DNA of 64,000 bases from Isochrysis galbana (taxonomy: Eukaryota > Haptophyta > Isochrysidales > Isochrysidaceae). Each line of letters begins with the position of its first letter. The first letter of the stretch is position 1. The stretch is taken from NCBI GenBank assembly GCA_018136815.1, contig CM030939.1:3403419-3467418 (forward strand), written 5' to 3'. Of the stretch, positions 21,778 through 31,893 are shown piece after piece. The notes beneath the pieces were generated by a model. That model ran no database searches, was not told where the DNA came from, and saw only the letters and a list, made by a program, of their open reading frames with translations. A program made the position numbers and the translations under genes.

Positions 21778-22356
21778 ACTAACTTTATAGTTGGTCGCGA
21801 TGGAGCGCGCCGGCGAGCCCCCCCTCTCCTTCGGGTACCCCGCCGAGGGCGGCCCCCCTGCCCCCACGGACCAGTCGCTGGCAAAGCGGTCGCGTCCACC
21901 CTCAGAGGCCGACAAGGTGCGTGCGACCCAGGTACGGCCGATAGGACGCGACATACGAATAAGAAAGACCAAAAGGCCTGCCCGGACCCCACACTCTAAA
22001 CCAGACCTCAGGTAGCGCACCGAGGTCGGGGGGCATGGCCCTGGCCCTTCCTGCCTCTCCCTCGCTGGCTCTCGCGCCCCCTGGAGGTCGACTGGCGCTG
22101 GCTGGGGGCTCCTGATCAAGGGGGCCCAAGGGGAGGAGGGGGTGGTCAGAGCGAGAAGCAGGCCAACGCGGGCCAGGGCGTGCGTTCTGTGCCTGACTCT
22201 CAGGGAGAGTCTGGGCAGTCTAGGTGGGTCCCCCCTGCATGCCAAGAGGCAGCGCAGGGGGGTGGATGGTTCTCGCCCCCCATGAGGGGAGTCGAGAGAG
22301 TGGGGGGGGGCGCGAGGCACCCCTCCATGGCGACCAATCATAAGATTAGTCCAATT
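21778..22356 (+). mobile_element. Composite repeat with inverted ends (LINE-derived or MITE-like)
   Basis: It begins with the hairpin AACTAACTTTATAGTTGG, then TCGCGATGGAGCGCGCC, and ends with the inverse, CCTCCATGGCGACCAATCAT. The head encodes MERAGEPPLSFG with SLAKRSRPPSEAD further on. The same head occurs at 36040 and 56882, so it may be the start of a LINE ORF1. In the middle, about 60 bp around CCAGACCTCAGGTAGCGCACC match the 3' untranslated region of the LINE at 12585-12640. The right half is shared with 25960-26585 and 56945-57288. Confidence 0.65.
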
Positions 22357-22377
22357 GGACGCCATAGAAACGTCTGC

Positions 22378-22500
22378 ATCTAGGGACACATCTTTGGGGG
22401 TGGTGATACGGTTGAGGGGTGCAATTTTATAAGTTGTAAAAAAATGGTGATGGGGGGGTAAAAAAAAGGGGAACCTCAAGTTGCACCCTCTCGGGGAGTC
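22378..22500 (+). repeat. ~110-bp direct repeat, copy 2
   Basis: Second copy of the repeat at 21525-21645, lying just right of the composite element. The spacing suggests that the composite element and this repeat travelled together or that one inserted near the other. Confidence 0.7.
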
Positions 22501-23292
22501 ACATTGTGGGCACCCACGGCCACGGCCTCGCCTTAGGGTCGGAAACCCTTGGGAATTTGGGTTGGGTGGCTCGCGGGCCACCGAGGACACCACAAACATG
22601 TAATAGCTGACGAATACCGTCACCGGCAGAGGACACCACCAAGATGGTAAAAATCACCCAACAAGCACTGTTCTCGGCGAAAATTGAAGCCCACGACCAC
22701 GACGACACACGAGCAAGTCCATCACAACGACACGCGAGCTGAGCCTTTGAGAGCTGCGAGGCACGCACTCTTATCACTGAACATTTCAGACAGGACACTA
22801 ACAACCTCCCTCCCTTCCTCCCCTCGCCGTGCGCCCATGGGACATAATGGCCCGCAGCCTCAAAGTGCTAAGGAAAGGTGATGAACGGCCATCAACCACG
22901 GACCAATGTTCGCTCAAAACACTTCATTTGGCAAGTATGCGGCGGCCTCGAGGGGGGCTGTGCTGGAACAAGTGCATCAACATCGTAGAAGGATGGCCCG
23001 TTCAACCAAGGGGTACCCGCAGACCGTCGCCAAATCAACGGTGGGAAACCGCGCTGCGAGGCCATTCGTTGCGGTGGGGCCAAGGCTCCGAGGGAGTTAG
23101 CTCCGCGGTAGGCGAACGCTAGACCACCTCAGTCCGCGCGTCGCATCGCAATCGCGCGGTGAGGTGGGAGAAGGCGAGTCGTGTGCCAAAGCGCGCAGCA
23201 AACGGGGTCGAGCGGGACGGGGCAACCCCGCGAGGCCCGCCACCGCCCATCCCGCGACCCCCTGGCCAGGTGAAGGCCAAGGGCACGCTAGC
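22501..23292. other. Intergenic, no gene recognised
   Basis: The spacer between the repeats and the WD40 gene. Frames of about 95-100 codons exist on both strands but show no motif. A missing upstream or downstream exon cannot be excluded. Confidence 0.45.
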
Positions 23293-24993
23293 TCATCGGC
23301 CGTGGCCGCGGCGCCCAAACTTGCGATCTCCCAAGGCGTGTAGCATATCGAGCTCCGAAGGCGGCGGCGCGTCGGCGCGGCCAAATTTGTGGTCGCCCAG
23401 CGCGTTCAGCGTGTCGAGCTCAGAGTGCGGCCCACAGGCTGTCCCGCCACCGCCCGCTGCGGCGAGCTGCCGATCCGCACGAAGCTGCGCTGCGCGCTCC
23501 ATTGCGAGGCGCTTCTTCTCGGCAAACTTTTGCGCTTCACTCATCGGGGTCGCGGGCGCGCCGTTTGGCTCGGGTGGGCGTAGGGCCGCCGCGCGCCGGC
23601 CGTGGCTCGGAGGGCGCGCCGGCAGTGCCGCACGTGTGGCTGTGCTGCCCGGCTCGGCCGCCGCAGCACCCGCGTCGAAGGTGTAGACGGCGACATCGCC
23701 GTCATCGCCGGCGCAAACGAGCCGGTGCGGCGTTGCGTGCATCGCACGCACTGCAGCGCGGCCGGCACTCAGCCCGTAGAGCAGCTCGCCCGAGGATACC
23801 TCGTGGACAAGCACCATTCCGTCGCCACCACCGGTGAGCGCGAGCCCGCCCACGGCGGCGAGCGAGTAGACGAAGTCACGGTGGTGTGTGGAACGGTGCA
23901 ACACAGCGAGCGACCGTCTGGGCTCGAGCACCAGCAAAGAGCGGTCTGCACCCGTGGACAGGAGCATCTCGGGGCCGCCCCCGGGCGGCGTGTGCGCGAG
24001 CAGATCATCCACAGCGCCTGTGTGCACTGCCGCCGAAGCGACCGCTGCCGCGCAGCCCGCCAGCCGGCAGTCATATATGCAGACGCGCCCATCCTGCCCG
24101 CCGCTTGCGAGGCACGCTGCTCCGCCAAGTGGCGCGAGCGCCGTCGCATGCCCGCCGTGCCGGCCCAGCGAGGTGGCCACACCTGCCTCGACATCCCACG
24201 ATAGCACGGCCCCCTCGCGGTCGGCTGAGGCCACGAGCTGGCCGGCCCACACCAGGTGCAGCACGGGGGCACGGTGCGCTCGCAGGCTCCCCACCTCTCC
24301 GACGCGGCCCCCAAGGGCCCACGCGCGTACCGTCTTATCATACGAGGCGGAGAGCGCGTGCCGCCCGTCAGCCGAGACTAGCACGCGTGAGATGGAGCCC
24401 GTATGTCCGCGCAATTCGGTGCAGCGCGGCGCTCCTGCCGCGTTCCACAAGCAGAGCTTGCTGTCCATCCCTGCCGAGAGCACGCGTCCGTCGGCGCAAT
24501 GTGCCACATCTGTCACCCACTCAGTGTGCCCATGCGCGGCAGTGTACAGCGTGCGCCGGCGTGCAGGCGGCTCGCCGCGCCAGCACGGTCGCAGGTTCAG
24601 CTCGACCAGCCCGTGGTCCGTCGAGCCGACCACCGCGCTATCGCCGTGCACGGACATGCATAGGAGTGGCCGATCGGACGCGTCGTACGCGAGGCCAGCC
24701 GCGTCGTCGGGCCCGTGCCACCAGCTGGGCGCAGGTGCGGAGCCCACGGAGGGCGCGGGCGGGCCCACCGAGAGGCCGCGCACACCGATGGAGAGCGTGC
24801 TGCCCACTGAAAGCGCGCCACTCGGTGCCGCTGTCGAGTAGGCCGGCTCAAATGCACCGCGGTACGGATCATCGGAGGTGTCGACACCCATCCCCTCGAG
24901 GCCGCGATACATGGCCGCCATGTATTCGTCAGTGACGCGGTGCGAGGCCGCCATCCCGCCGGCGGCCCGCCGGCTGCCCCGGCTTGGAACCAT
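23293..24993 (-). CDS. WD40-repeat protein, 566 residues
   Basis: A single-exon frame. From about residue 105 to 430 it forms a beta-propeller: repeated units such as GHTEWVTDVAHCADGRVLSA...CLWN, GHTGSISRVLVSADGRHALS...VRAW and ASGGQDGRVCIYD carry the GH and W/Y-D signatures, with about seven blades. WD40 propellers act as protein-interaction scaffolds; no enzymatic domain is present. The C-terminus has a charged stretch MSEAQKFAEKKRLAMERAAQ, then two near-identical short units, SELDTLNALGDHKFGR and SELDMLHALGDRKFGR, a small internal duplication. The N-terminal region (residues 1-100) is low-complexity. A second Met at residue 14 (24954, MAASHRVTDEYM) is an equally plausible start. The specific orthologue is not identified. 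Confidence 0.85.
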   Translation of the reverse strand: MVPSRGSRRAAGGMAASHRVTDEYMAAMYRGLEGMGVDTSDDPYRGAFEPAYSTAAPSGALSVGSTLSIGVRGLSVGPPAPSVGSAPAPSWWHGPDDAAGLAYDASDRPLLCMSVHGDSAVVGSTDHGLVELNLRPCWRGEPPARRRTLYTAAHGHTEWVTDVAHCADGRVLSAGMDSKLCLWNAAGAPRCTELRGHTGSISRVLVSADGRHALSASYDKTVRAWALGGRVGEVGSLRAHRAPVLHLVWAGQLVASADREGAVLSWDVEAGVATSLGRHGGHATALAPLGGAACLASGGQDGRVCIYDCRLAGCAAAVASAAVHTGAVDDLLAHTPPGGGPEMLLSTGADRSLLVLEPRRSLAVLHRSTHHRDFVYSLAAVGGLALTGGGDGMVLVHEVSSGELLYGLSAGRAAVRAMHATPHRLVCAGDDGDVAVYTFDAGAAAAEPGSTATRAALPARPPSHGRRAAALRPPEPNGAPATPMSEAQKFAEKKRLAMERAAQLRADRQLAAAGGGGTACGPHSELDTLNALGDHKFGRADAPPPSELDMLHALGDRKFGRRGHGR

Positions 24994-25371
24994 GGGGTGA
25001 GACCGAAGGGGGCGGGCGACAGCTTAGTGGGCGGGGAGGGGGGGCGGCGGCGGCGGCGGCTCCCGTGTAACCCCCTCTACAAGACTGCTAGAACAGAGAA
25101 AAATCTCAGAATCTCCAGCCCTTGTACTTTAGTTGCGGTCGTCGTGCCGTGAGTATCAAATGATATCACAGATGTATGACATCATACTCAGTTCCATGGC
25201 AGGTGTCATATGACGGTATGACGGAACAACCTGGATGAGCGATGCGATCCGCCGCCGTGGGGCGTCGAGGTTGGTCAAGAGGTGGTAGAGGGGGGTCTAG
25301 ATCCCCTCTACAAGACTGCTAGAACAGAGAAAAATGTCAGAATCTCCAGCCCTTGTACTTTAGTTGCGGTC
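24994..25371 (+). repeat. Two 65-bp direct repeats in a spacer
   Basis: CTACAAGACTGCTAGAACAG followed by AGAAAAAT(C/G)TCAGAATC and CAGCCCTTGTACTTTAGTTG occurs at 25077-25141 and again at 25310-25371. Between them lie several TATGAC/GTCATA pairs forming small palindromes near 25160-25225. No coding potential is seen. Confidence 0.6.
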
Positions 25372-25562
25372 TAAATAAGCTCCGTATAGGTTCTGGTTTG
25401 AGAGATCAGCAAAAATATCCGGAGTCCTCCGGCAAAATTTTCGAAAAATACTCAATTTTAGGCCTCTGACGGCCGCGCGGAAATATATTTCGGGCCCCCT
25501 CCGGTATAATTTTATCGATTGCCTTCAAGCGCGCCTCTCGCAGCGCATTACGAAGCCATGGT
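25372..25562 (+). repeat. ~190-bp inverted repeat, left copy
   Basis: Matches the reverse complement of 31700-31893 along its length, including CTAAATAAGCT, CCGGCAAAATTTTCGAAAAA, AGGCCTCTGAC, GGAAATATAT, CTCCGGTAT and CTCGCAGCG...CCATGG. Together they bound a 6.5-kb block that contains two tRNA-Ala genes and retroelement scraps. The match is imperfect, so this is an old event. Confidence 0.7.
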
Positions 25563-25892
25563 CATCGCCGTCAAACACGGTCGAGATAGCTTGATTCTGT
25601 ACGCACCGCGCACCGCAATATACAATACTTCTATGATTTCATGGACTTTTGAACGTGTACGCAATTATCACAAAAAACTATAAAGACGCTCAACGCTACA
25701 ATCGCCAAGGGCCAAGGGAGAGAGAGCCCAACTTCGACCCGCGACCGGCGGCGCCACGAGGCCGTTCTTGTGCCCGCTCACCAAGTGGTCACAGCCAGGA
25801 GGAAACGCGGCGGGGTTATGGAAAGAGCGGGGTCGGTCTGTCAGTCCTTATAATCGTAGAGGGTCGATCGCGGATGCGACAGTCGACCCCAG
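25563..25892. other. Spacer, no gene recognised
   Basis: Between the inverted repeat and the next dispersed repeat. Nothing specific is seen. Confidence 0.4.
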
Positions 25893-26095
25893 CACGTCCT
25901 CTCCTCGAGTCCACGCTGGGGGAAAACCCCTTTCGGGTAAAAGCAACGCAGGGGGGGGGGGGTACTCGTGAATAGGGGCCCACGAGCGCTAATCTCTCCT
26001 CGCCGAAGCGAGTGGCCGCGGCGAGCCGCGGCCCTTCCCTCCTGGCTCTGGCGCCCCCGTCTTCTCTTACCCAAACGGGGCGAGAAGACACGTTT
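25893..26095 (+). repeat. ~200-bp dispersed repeat, copy 1
   Basis: Nearly identical to 44685-44887: CACGTCCTCTCCTCGAGTCC, a GGGTAAAAGCAACGC stretch, a G-run of differing length, then CTCGTGAATAGGGGCCCA, GCTAATCTCTCCTCGCCGAA and CCCCGTCTTCTCTTACCC. High identity outside the G-run points to recent duplication. Confidence 0.8.
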
Positions 26096-26700
26096 CTGCC
26101 GGAGGGGAGAGCTGCCGCTCCCCCCTCCCCTCCCTCTTCCCTTTTCCTCCTCTCTTCCCTGCGGCGGGGGCCCATGGCGCGCGCCTGCGGCCCCTCTTCA
26201 GGTCCCCAGGAGGCCGGCAGGGGCCTGGGAGCGCAGCTCAGGGGGCAGGTGAGGCCGCTGGGGCATGGCCCTGGCCCCTCCTGCCTCTCCCTCGCTGGCT
26301 CTCGAGCCCCTGCCAGTCGATTGGAGCTGGCTGGGGGGTCCTGATCAGGGGGGCCCAGGGGGAGGAGGGGCTGGTCAGAGAGATGGGCAGGCCACGACGG
26401 GCCAGGGCGGGCGAGTCAGGCGGGCCTGTGGGGAGAGGAATGGGTCAGCAGGACTGTGTGCTCCTGGCAAGCCATCAGGCGTGCCAGGAGAGTGGGTGGT
26501 TCCTCCCCCATGGCAGGGGAGGAGTGGAGAGAGAGGGGGGCTCGTGCCCCCCCATGGGCGAACTAAGTATAAACTTAGTTGCGTATGGAATACGACAACC
26601 GTCTGTCGTCTGTCATGTCTTGGCCGCCCGCCGCGCCAGGGTGGGCGGGGAGAGAGGAGGGGAGCGACGCGCGCTCCATGACCCTTTCTTTTTAAGTTAG
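26096..26700. mobile_element. Composite repeat family, copy with TATAAA hairpin end
   Basis: The body (GGGGCATGGCCCTGGCC, CTCGCTGGCTCT, GAGGAGGGG, GGGTGGTTCCTCCCCC) matches 22030-22330 and 56950-57240. It ends with ACTAAGTATAAACTTAGTTG at 26563-26582. A further module at 26620-26690 (GGGAGAGAGGAGGGGAG ... CGCTCCATGACCCT) is the reverse complement of 35478-35545. Confidence 0.55.
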
Positions 26701-26829
26701 TTGTAGTCGCAGCAGGTAGAAGGGGTGGACGTCGTCCGTTGCAGGTGGCGGGGCAATTGTTTTTACTATGTGAACTTTAGTTTTTACTGTATATGAATCT
26801 TTGTTGTCAGCCTTTGTCATCCGCTGGCA

Positions 26830-26902
26830 GGGGCTGTAGCTCAGATGGCAGAGCGCTCGCTTAGCATGCGAGAGGTACTGGGATCGATGCCCAGCTGCTC
26901 CA
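26830..26902 (+). tRNA. tRNA-Ala (anticodon AGC)
   Basis: A 73-nt intronless cloverleaf. The acceptor stem GGGGCTG pairs with CTGCTCC and contains G3:U70, the alanine identity pair, with one T-T mismatch at position 6. The D arm is GCTC/GAGC, the anticodon stem CTCGC/GCGAG with loop TTAGCAT, and the T stem CTGGG/CCCAG. The discriminator is A and no CCA is encoded. TTTTTTTT follows at about 26925, suitable for RNA polymerase III termination. An identical gene lies inverted at 29580-29652. Confidence 0.95.
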
Positions 26903-26921
26903 TCCTCACATTTTGCTACTC

Positions 26922-27082
26922 TTTGTTTTTTTTCCCCTCCGATTTGCTTTCCTTCTCACTGACTTTTGCCTCGGTAGCGCAGGAGAAGGGAGAGTACTAG
27001 AGACCGCTTTGGCTTTTTTCCCGCCGACTTGCTTTCCTTCTCGCTGACTTCTGCCTCGGTGGCGCAGGAGGGAGAGAACTAA
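26922..27082 (+). repeat. Two ~75-bp tandem units after the tRNA
   Basis: The unit TTTTTTCCC, CCGA(T/C)TTGCTTTCC, TTCTC(A/G)CTGACTT, GCCTCGGT(A/G)GCGCAGGAG occurs twice, at about 26922-26990 and 27013-27073. The sequence between is short. Confidence 0.7.
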
Positions 27083-28107
27083 CCATTTTCAGAAGCTAGA
27101 CAAAATGAGAGAACTGAACAAGGAGCAAAGAGATGGAGATAAAGGACAAGGAGAAAGTTCAAGCCGTCCAACAAAGAGCAAAGAGAGCTTCGACGGCCTC
27201 AAACACGTATTCATCACTCATCACGAGTGACTGGTAGTCATGACTGGGACGTCCCAGGTCCCAGGCGACAACACAAGACCGACAGCCACGGAAGGCAAAG
27301 AGATACGCAAAGACTGCGAAATTACTATGTGTGGCTCTATCATAGGGCGGTCAAACACGCTTTTTAACTTCTAAGGGTGAAAATTCACTAAGTCAAAAGA
27401 TTGCTGAGGTTTTATCACGCGATCTTTAGGGTATTCAATAGGTATTCTACTGCTGGAATCTTATGCACATTTTCGACGCCATTCAACACACAGACCCAAA
27501 AACGTTTTCGCTCTCGTGCGAAATTGTCGCATCCAGAGTAATTGAGTAATTTAAAATTATAATTTATATACTCTAAGCGGATGCGGTGTCTCCACCATGC
27601 GTTGTGTGAGAAAAATTGAGTGAGTTTTGTTTTTGCCAATGACCAATGAGAATGAGTTGTCTCGAAGCCTCGCCGCATTGCACGCCGAATTTGTTTAGTT
27701 GTCCTTACTTGTTTCATTGGTCATTGGTTTGTTTGTGCGATGTTGCGTTAGTTTTCGGAGTTTTCTTGTTGGTGAGTGAGTGATGGGGTGGTGTCTCGTG
27801 GTCCCTCGTCGCGATGTAGCGCGCTCCCTCCCCCTCTCTCAAGACTTCTCTTCACTCCATGCCCTAACCCTGATTGAGACTTGCCCCACAATCAAGCGCG
27901 AGCTTGATTCGATAGTTTGAAGACATCCCTCACTCACTCGTCACTCGCACGGCCTCGCTTGCACTCCGCGCGCGCGCAGGTCTGGCGACTCGTCGGGAGC
28001 GCGCTGCGGATCCATGGCTGCCGAAGGTCGTTTGCCTTCATTTGGTACCCCTCGTTTCCAAATACGCGATGCGTCGGTATAAAAGAAATCCCCTCCCGTG
28101 GGGACTC
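27083..28107. other. Intergenic, partly AT-rich
   Basis: No gene is recognised. A 100-codon minus-strand frame at 27415-27717 is A/T-rich and basic and has no motif. A GC-rich part follows at 27900-28107. Confidence 0.45.
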
Positions 28108-28393
28108 TCACCCTACCATGAGCCCCCCCGCGAGCACCCCCAAGGAGAGGCCCAGGAGCACCCCGTACGCGACAGAACGGCGTCGCCTTGGCTCGGCATG
28201 AGGGCGCGCCCCGAGAGGGCCTGGTAGACGCCCACGCCGAGCACGGCGTAGCCCATCCCCTTGTGCGCGACCCGCCACACGGCGCGGCGTGCGGTGCGGG
28301 CGCCGGGCGTGCCGCGCACGAGCGCGTTGAGCGGCTGCAGCAGGGCGAGGGCGAAGGCGACGATCCCGAGCGTGTGATGGGGGTGAACCAGAA
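28108..28393 (-). pseudogene. Cytochrome b561-domain fragment, intronless copy
   Basis: The minus strand encodes HHTLGIVAFALALLQPLNAL, then WRVAHKGMGYAVLGVGVYQ, then ALSGRALMPSQGDAVL, a transmembrane haem-protein fragment with the two conserved His positions (HHTLG and AHKG) of the b561 fold. It is the sister of 53803-54617 but lacks the insertion found there: GTCTACCAG runs straight into GCCCTC. After GACGCCGTTCT one base is missing relative to the sister, shifting the last 25 codons; the true-frame stop (TCA at 28108-28110 on plus) is still visible. Homology ends at 28393 against a LINE scrap and continues about 100 bp past the stop. Most likely a dead, captured fragment. Confidence 0.75.
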
Positions 28394-28399
28394 CTAGAG

Positions 28400-28640
28400 C
28401 CCAGGGAGAATTTGTCGTATTCCATACGATGACAGACTTTTACTTCTAACCTGCGGGTTATTTTAAGCCTTAAGGTCTCGACGATTGGTGTTCCGCCTCT
28501 TCTCTTACTTTCTCTCGATGTCATCAAATGTTCCATGACCGTCTTTTGTCTCCTCTCCGTCCATCGGTCGTAGCTCCCCAGCGAGGTCTGCCCTCGTTGT
28601 GCCGACCCCTCTGTCGCATGTCTGCGCGTTGCTAACTAAG
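28400..28640 (+). mobile_element. LINE reverse-transcriptase scrap, copy A
   Basis: Reverse complement of 31050-31270: shared pieces include TATTCCATACGA, CTTTTACTTCTA, TCTCGATGTCATC, CAGCGAGGTCTGCCCTC and CGCATGTCTGCGCGTT. Orientation is opposite to copy B. It is too decayed to code. Confidence 0.65.
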
Positions 28641-29579
28641 TGGCCCTGGTGCCGACGCCTGGCGCCTGGCCGTCCGTCCAGGTGTGGTTAGTTTTCGCCC
28701 CGTTTGCTGGTTTAGTTTGTGTGGTTCTGTGCCCTCAGACTTTTTGAGTCCATTCGTTGTAGTCTCCCGTGTCTACCTCGGACCTAAGAAGCTCTCATTC
28801 TCATTCTCCCTCTCTTCCACTAGCTCGCTAGCTAGTCTCGTCTCTACTCTCTACTCTCCGACGCCACGCGTCACAATCCTCCGACCTTCAGTCTACCTCA
28901 TCGCTCGTAGCGCCCGATGGCAGACACTCTCAGACCCGACTCTTACTATGATCTGTCAGACATCTTCCCGCAAGCAACAATCAACGACCCTTTCACGACC
29001 GCATCAGCTGCCGGCTCGATCGAACGGCCCTCTGCCTATGAGCTTGTAGTCATCGCGTGTTATTCGACAGAATTCGAATCTGCATGCCTTGCGTGACCAC
29101 GACACAGATGGAAGACGGTATATAACGAAGAAGGGCTCGTGCTCATGGCGAAATATTCATCCCAAAAGGCCTGAATACACAACACTCAACAGTCAACAGT
29201 CAATCCAAATCCAATTCGTCAGTTCGTCAGGCCACTAGCCACTGCGATGGTGCCAAGGTGCCAAGCCAATAGGCCCCCCCTTCAAATGGGAAGGGGAAGG
29301 GATTCAAAGAAGTTGTAAACTCAGTTTTTCTCGTTCTTCATCCAATCGGCAATCGGCAATTGGTGGTCGTGGTAATCCTAATCCGAATCTCAGTGTGCCC
29401 AGACCAACTGAGGGCGGTGTGGGTCTGTGGAAAGTTGTTGAGAATGGAGAGGAGCATTCCCAAAGGCAAAAGAGTAAAAGTGAAGTGGCTAAGGAACTGT
29501 GAAACTTAGAAGTATCTCAATAGCCAAGGCAGAATGGAGGGAAGCATCCCCCCCCCCCAAAAGATGAGGTGAGCAAAAC
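28641..29579. other. Intergenic, no gene recognised
   Basis: Contains a plus frame of 121 codons (28684-29049), rich in Ser and without motif, and two similar short pieces, GAATGGAGAGGAGCATTCCC and GAATGGAGGGAAGCATCCCC. I see no gene. Confidence 0.4.
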
Positions 29580-29652
29580 TGGAGCAGCTGGGCATCGATC
29601 CCAGTACCTCTCGCATGCTAAGCGAGCGCTCTGCCATCTGAGCTACAGCCCC
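29580..29652 (-). tRNA. tRNA-Ala (anticodon AGC), inverted copy
   Basis: Base-for-base identical over 73 nt to the tRNA at 26830-26902, in the opposite orientation. It has the same G3:U70 pair, anticodon AGC and position-6 mismatch. Flanks differ, so identity is confined to the gene. This indicates either strong selection or a recent copy by gene conversion or retroposition. Confidence 0.95.
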
Positions 29653-30469
29653 TTCAGGTGCATATACAAAGCGGAAATGAACGCCTCATGAACCACAGGT
29701 AAATGAAGACAAGCAAGCCACTCCGTCTTGCCACATCCACATCTTACTCGCTCACTGAAAACAAGGATTGGCTCACAGGCAGATCGCGAGAAGGCGGCGA
29801 TATCCCTGGCCAGATGCCGGCGCACTTGCTCAAATTTAAGTTTTTACAGGCGCGGCCCTCAATCCTCAGTAGTCAGTAGGGTCCAGCAAGTCCCAGGTCC
29901 AAGGTCAAGTTCTATCGTCTATCGTCTATCGTGTATCCTGAATCGGGGAAAGAGGACCATACAATTGTATTTTTAGAAATTCCATTAAAATTTTGAGTTA
30001 ATACCAGTTTCGTTGTAATTTTGAGTAAATAATAATAATAAAACAACTGAGCGTTAGTACCACTACTGCCACTAGCACTCTAGTGACGAATTGGGATGGC
30101 CCATAGGGCCTGAGGGCAATGAGGAAGGGGCCGAGCCGGCGGCAGGCGCGGCTGAGGGAACGACTTCGGAGGTGCTGACGGGCTGAAGCCCGTCAGTAGA
30201 GGAAGGCGGGCAGGCGGGCTTGGGCGAGGGCCAGGACGGCGGCGAGAGCGACATCGAGCGAGTGGCGAGAGGCGAGGGTGAGTGAGAGGAGGGCTGTGAT
30301 GGCAGGGGCTGGCGAGGCGAGGCGAGGTTGTAGGGTATGAGTGTCACGAGAGCGAGAGCGACTAGAGCGAGAGCGACGGATGACGACTGACGACAGGACG
30401 TCGGACAAAGACACGCAGGAAAACACTCCGACTCTCGCCCCACGACTTTCTCACGTAACTCGACTGAAA
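29653..30469. other. Intergenic with AT-rich tract
   Basis: An AATAATAATAATAAAACAAC tract at 30028-30050 next to GTTAGTACCACTACTGCC resembles, inverted, 54840-54905. Otherwise no gene is evident. Confidence 0.4.
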
Positions 30470-31300
30470 TCAAACCCAAACACTCCGGTCAGACGACGAC
30501 GGACGACGATCAAAAGGCGATCTGTCGGCGATCCCGTCTGTCTGGAAGGGGAATCGCACCATAACGGAAACGAGGGGCAATCCTGCCGCACAAGATTCCA
30601 AAAGACTTACCGAATAAGACGAGAAAAATGCGGTGGGCCTAAGTAAGGGGGAGACGATACGAAGAGGTTGCAAATTAAACTTGATTGCAATCACTGAAGT
30701 AGATAGAGAAACGCGGGGAAGATAGCGAATTAAACCTATCTGCGAGGCGCCTAGGATGAAGAAAGGTGGGGAAACTTCCCTTCTCTTCGAGAGAAAGAGA
30801 GAGGGAGCGCTCCACAACCCAAGATCCTGTGCGTCCACGCGAAGCGTTTGACCGAGAACGAGAGAAAGCAGAGAATTATAACGATAAATGCCGAACATAG
30901 AAGAGAAGAGAGAAGCCTAACGAGTGTCGATTCGCGAATGCGACACCCGAAGTTGAGCAGGCGGAGCGCCAAGTGGTAGAATTCCCAGCTGATTCTGTCG
31001 AAAGCTTTCTCCCAGCTGATTCTGTCGAAAGCTTTCTCCCAATCGAGTGCGAGGAGGAGGCCCGGTTCTAGCGCACAGACATGCGACGGAGGAGTCGGCA
31101 CAACGAGGGCAGACCTCGCTGGGGAGCTGCGACCGAGGTATAACAGAAGACTGACGACAATCATGGAACGTTTGATGACATCAAGAGAAAGTAGGAGAAG
31201 AAGCGATGTACCCATCAACGAGACCCTGAGAGTTAAAATAACTCACAGGGTAGAAGTAAAAGTCTGTCCTCGTATGGAATACGACAGTCCCAAGAGAGAA
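30470..31300 (-). mobile_element. LINE reverse-transcriptase scrap, copy B
   Basis: The minus-strand frame 31218-30751 includes GLLLALDWEKAFDRISWEFY-like sequence, the region of the first catalytic Asp of LINE reverse transcriptases. Here WEKAFDRIS is directly duplicated by a 27-bp tandem copy at about 30977-31035. Downstream frames are broken. It is an inert remnant paired with copy A at 28400-28640. Confidence 0.75.
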
Positions 31301-31699
31301 CCGGAACCCAACGAGAAACGACAAGCCTTGCAAGAAGCTAAATAAGCCTTCTCAAGGCACCCCGAGAGCCTGAGACAAGCGCACAGCGAGTGACGGGCGA
31401 CCTGGCTCCTTTGGGTCAAGATTACCCGAAAGGAGGAAACCTGGAATCTAGTCCTGACAAACAGGCTAGAAGGAACGAAACGAGAACCCGAATTCTAGGC
31501 CGCTAGGGACGAACCCTACCAACCTAGATGTACCTGAGCTTCACCGTGTGGCCGCACGGCGAAGGACTTGGAAATAAGAGCCTGGGAATCGCATCATCTA
31601 TGATCTATGATATGAATGCGACATGCTATGCATATTGAACTAGGATCTTAGGTCCGGGTCAGCTGGCCTTGCCCATGGTTTCGTGTTTCGCTGCGAGAA
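31301..31699. other. Spacer, no gene recognised
   Basis: Probably further decayed LINE sequence on the minus strand. Nothing can be named. Confidence 0.4.
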
Positions 31700-31893
31700 G
31701 CGCGCATGAAGGCCATCGGTAAAATAATACCGGAGGGGGGCCTGACATATATTTCCGCACGGCCGTCAGAGTCAGAGGCCTGAAATTGGAAATTGGAATT
31801 AATTGGGTATTTTTCGAAAATTTTGCCGGAAGACCCCCGGGTTTTTTTGCGAATCTCCCATACCGGAAGATATAGGAAGCTTATTTAGGTCTT
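31700..31893 (-). repeat. ~190-bp inverted repeat, right copy
   Basis: Pairs with 25372-25562 (see that entry). The right copy contains AAATTGGAAATTGGAATTAA, a small expansion absent from the left copy. Confidence 0.7.

Noticed and set aside
21775-22623. 282-codon minus-strand frame
   Set aside because: It spans the composite repeat and its flanking repeat; no motif, and the same frame is broken in the other copies.
23886-24935. Plus-strand frames of 317-349 codons
   Set aside because: Antisense to the WD40 gene; open only because GC-rich DNA has few stops.
27415-27717. 100-codon minus frame in AT-rich DNA
   Set aside because: No motif, no neighbours and no splice context; kept only as a mention in the spacer.
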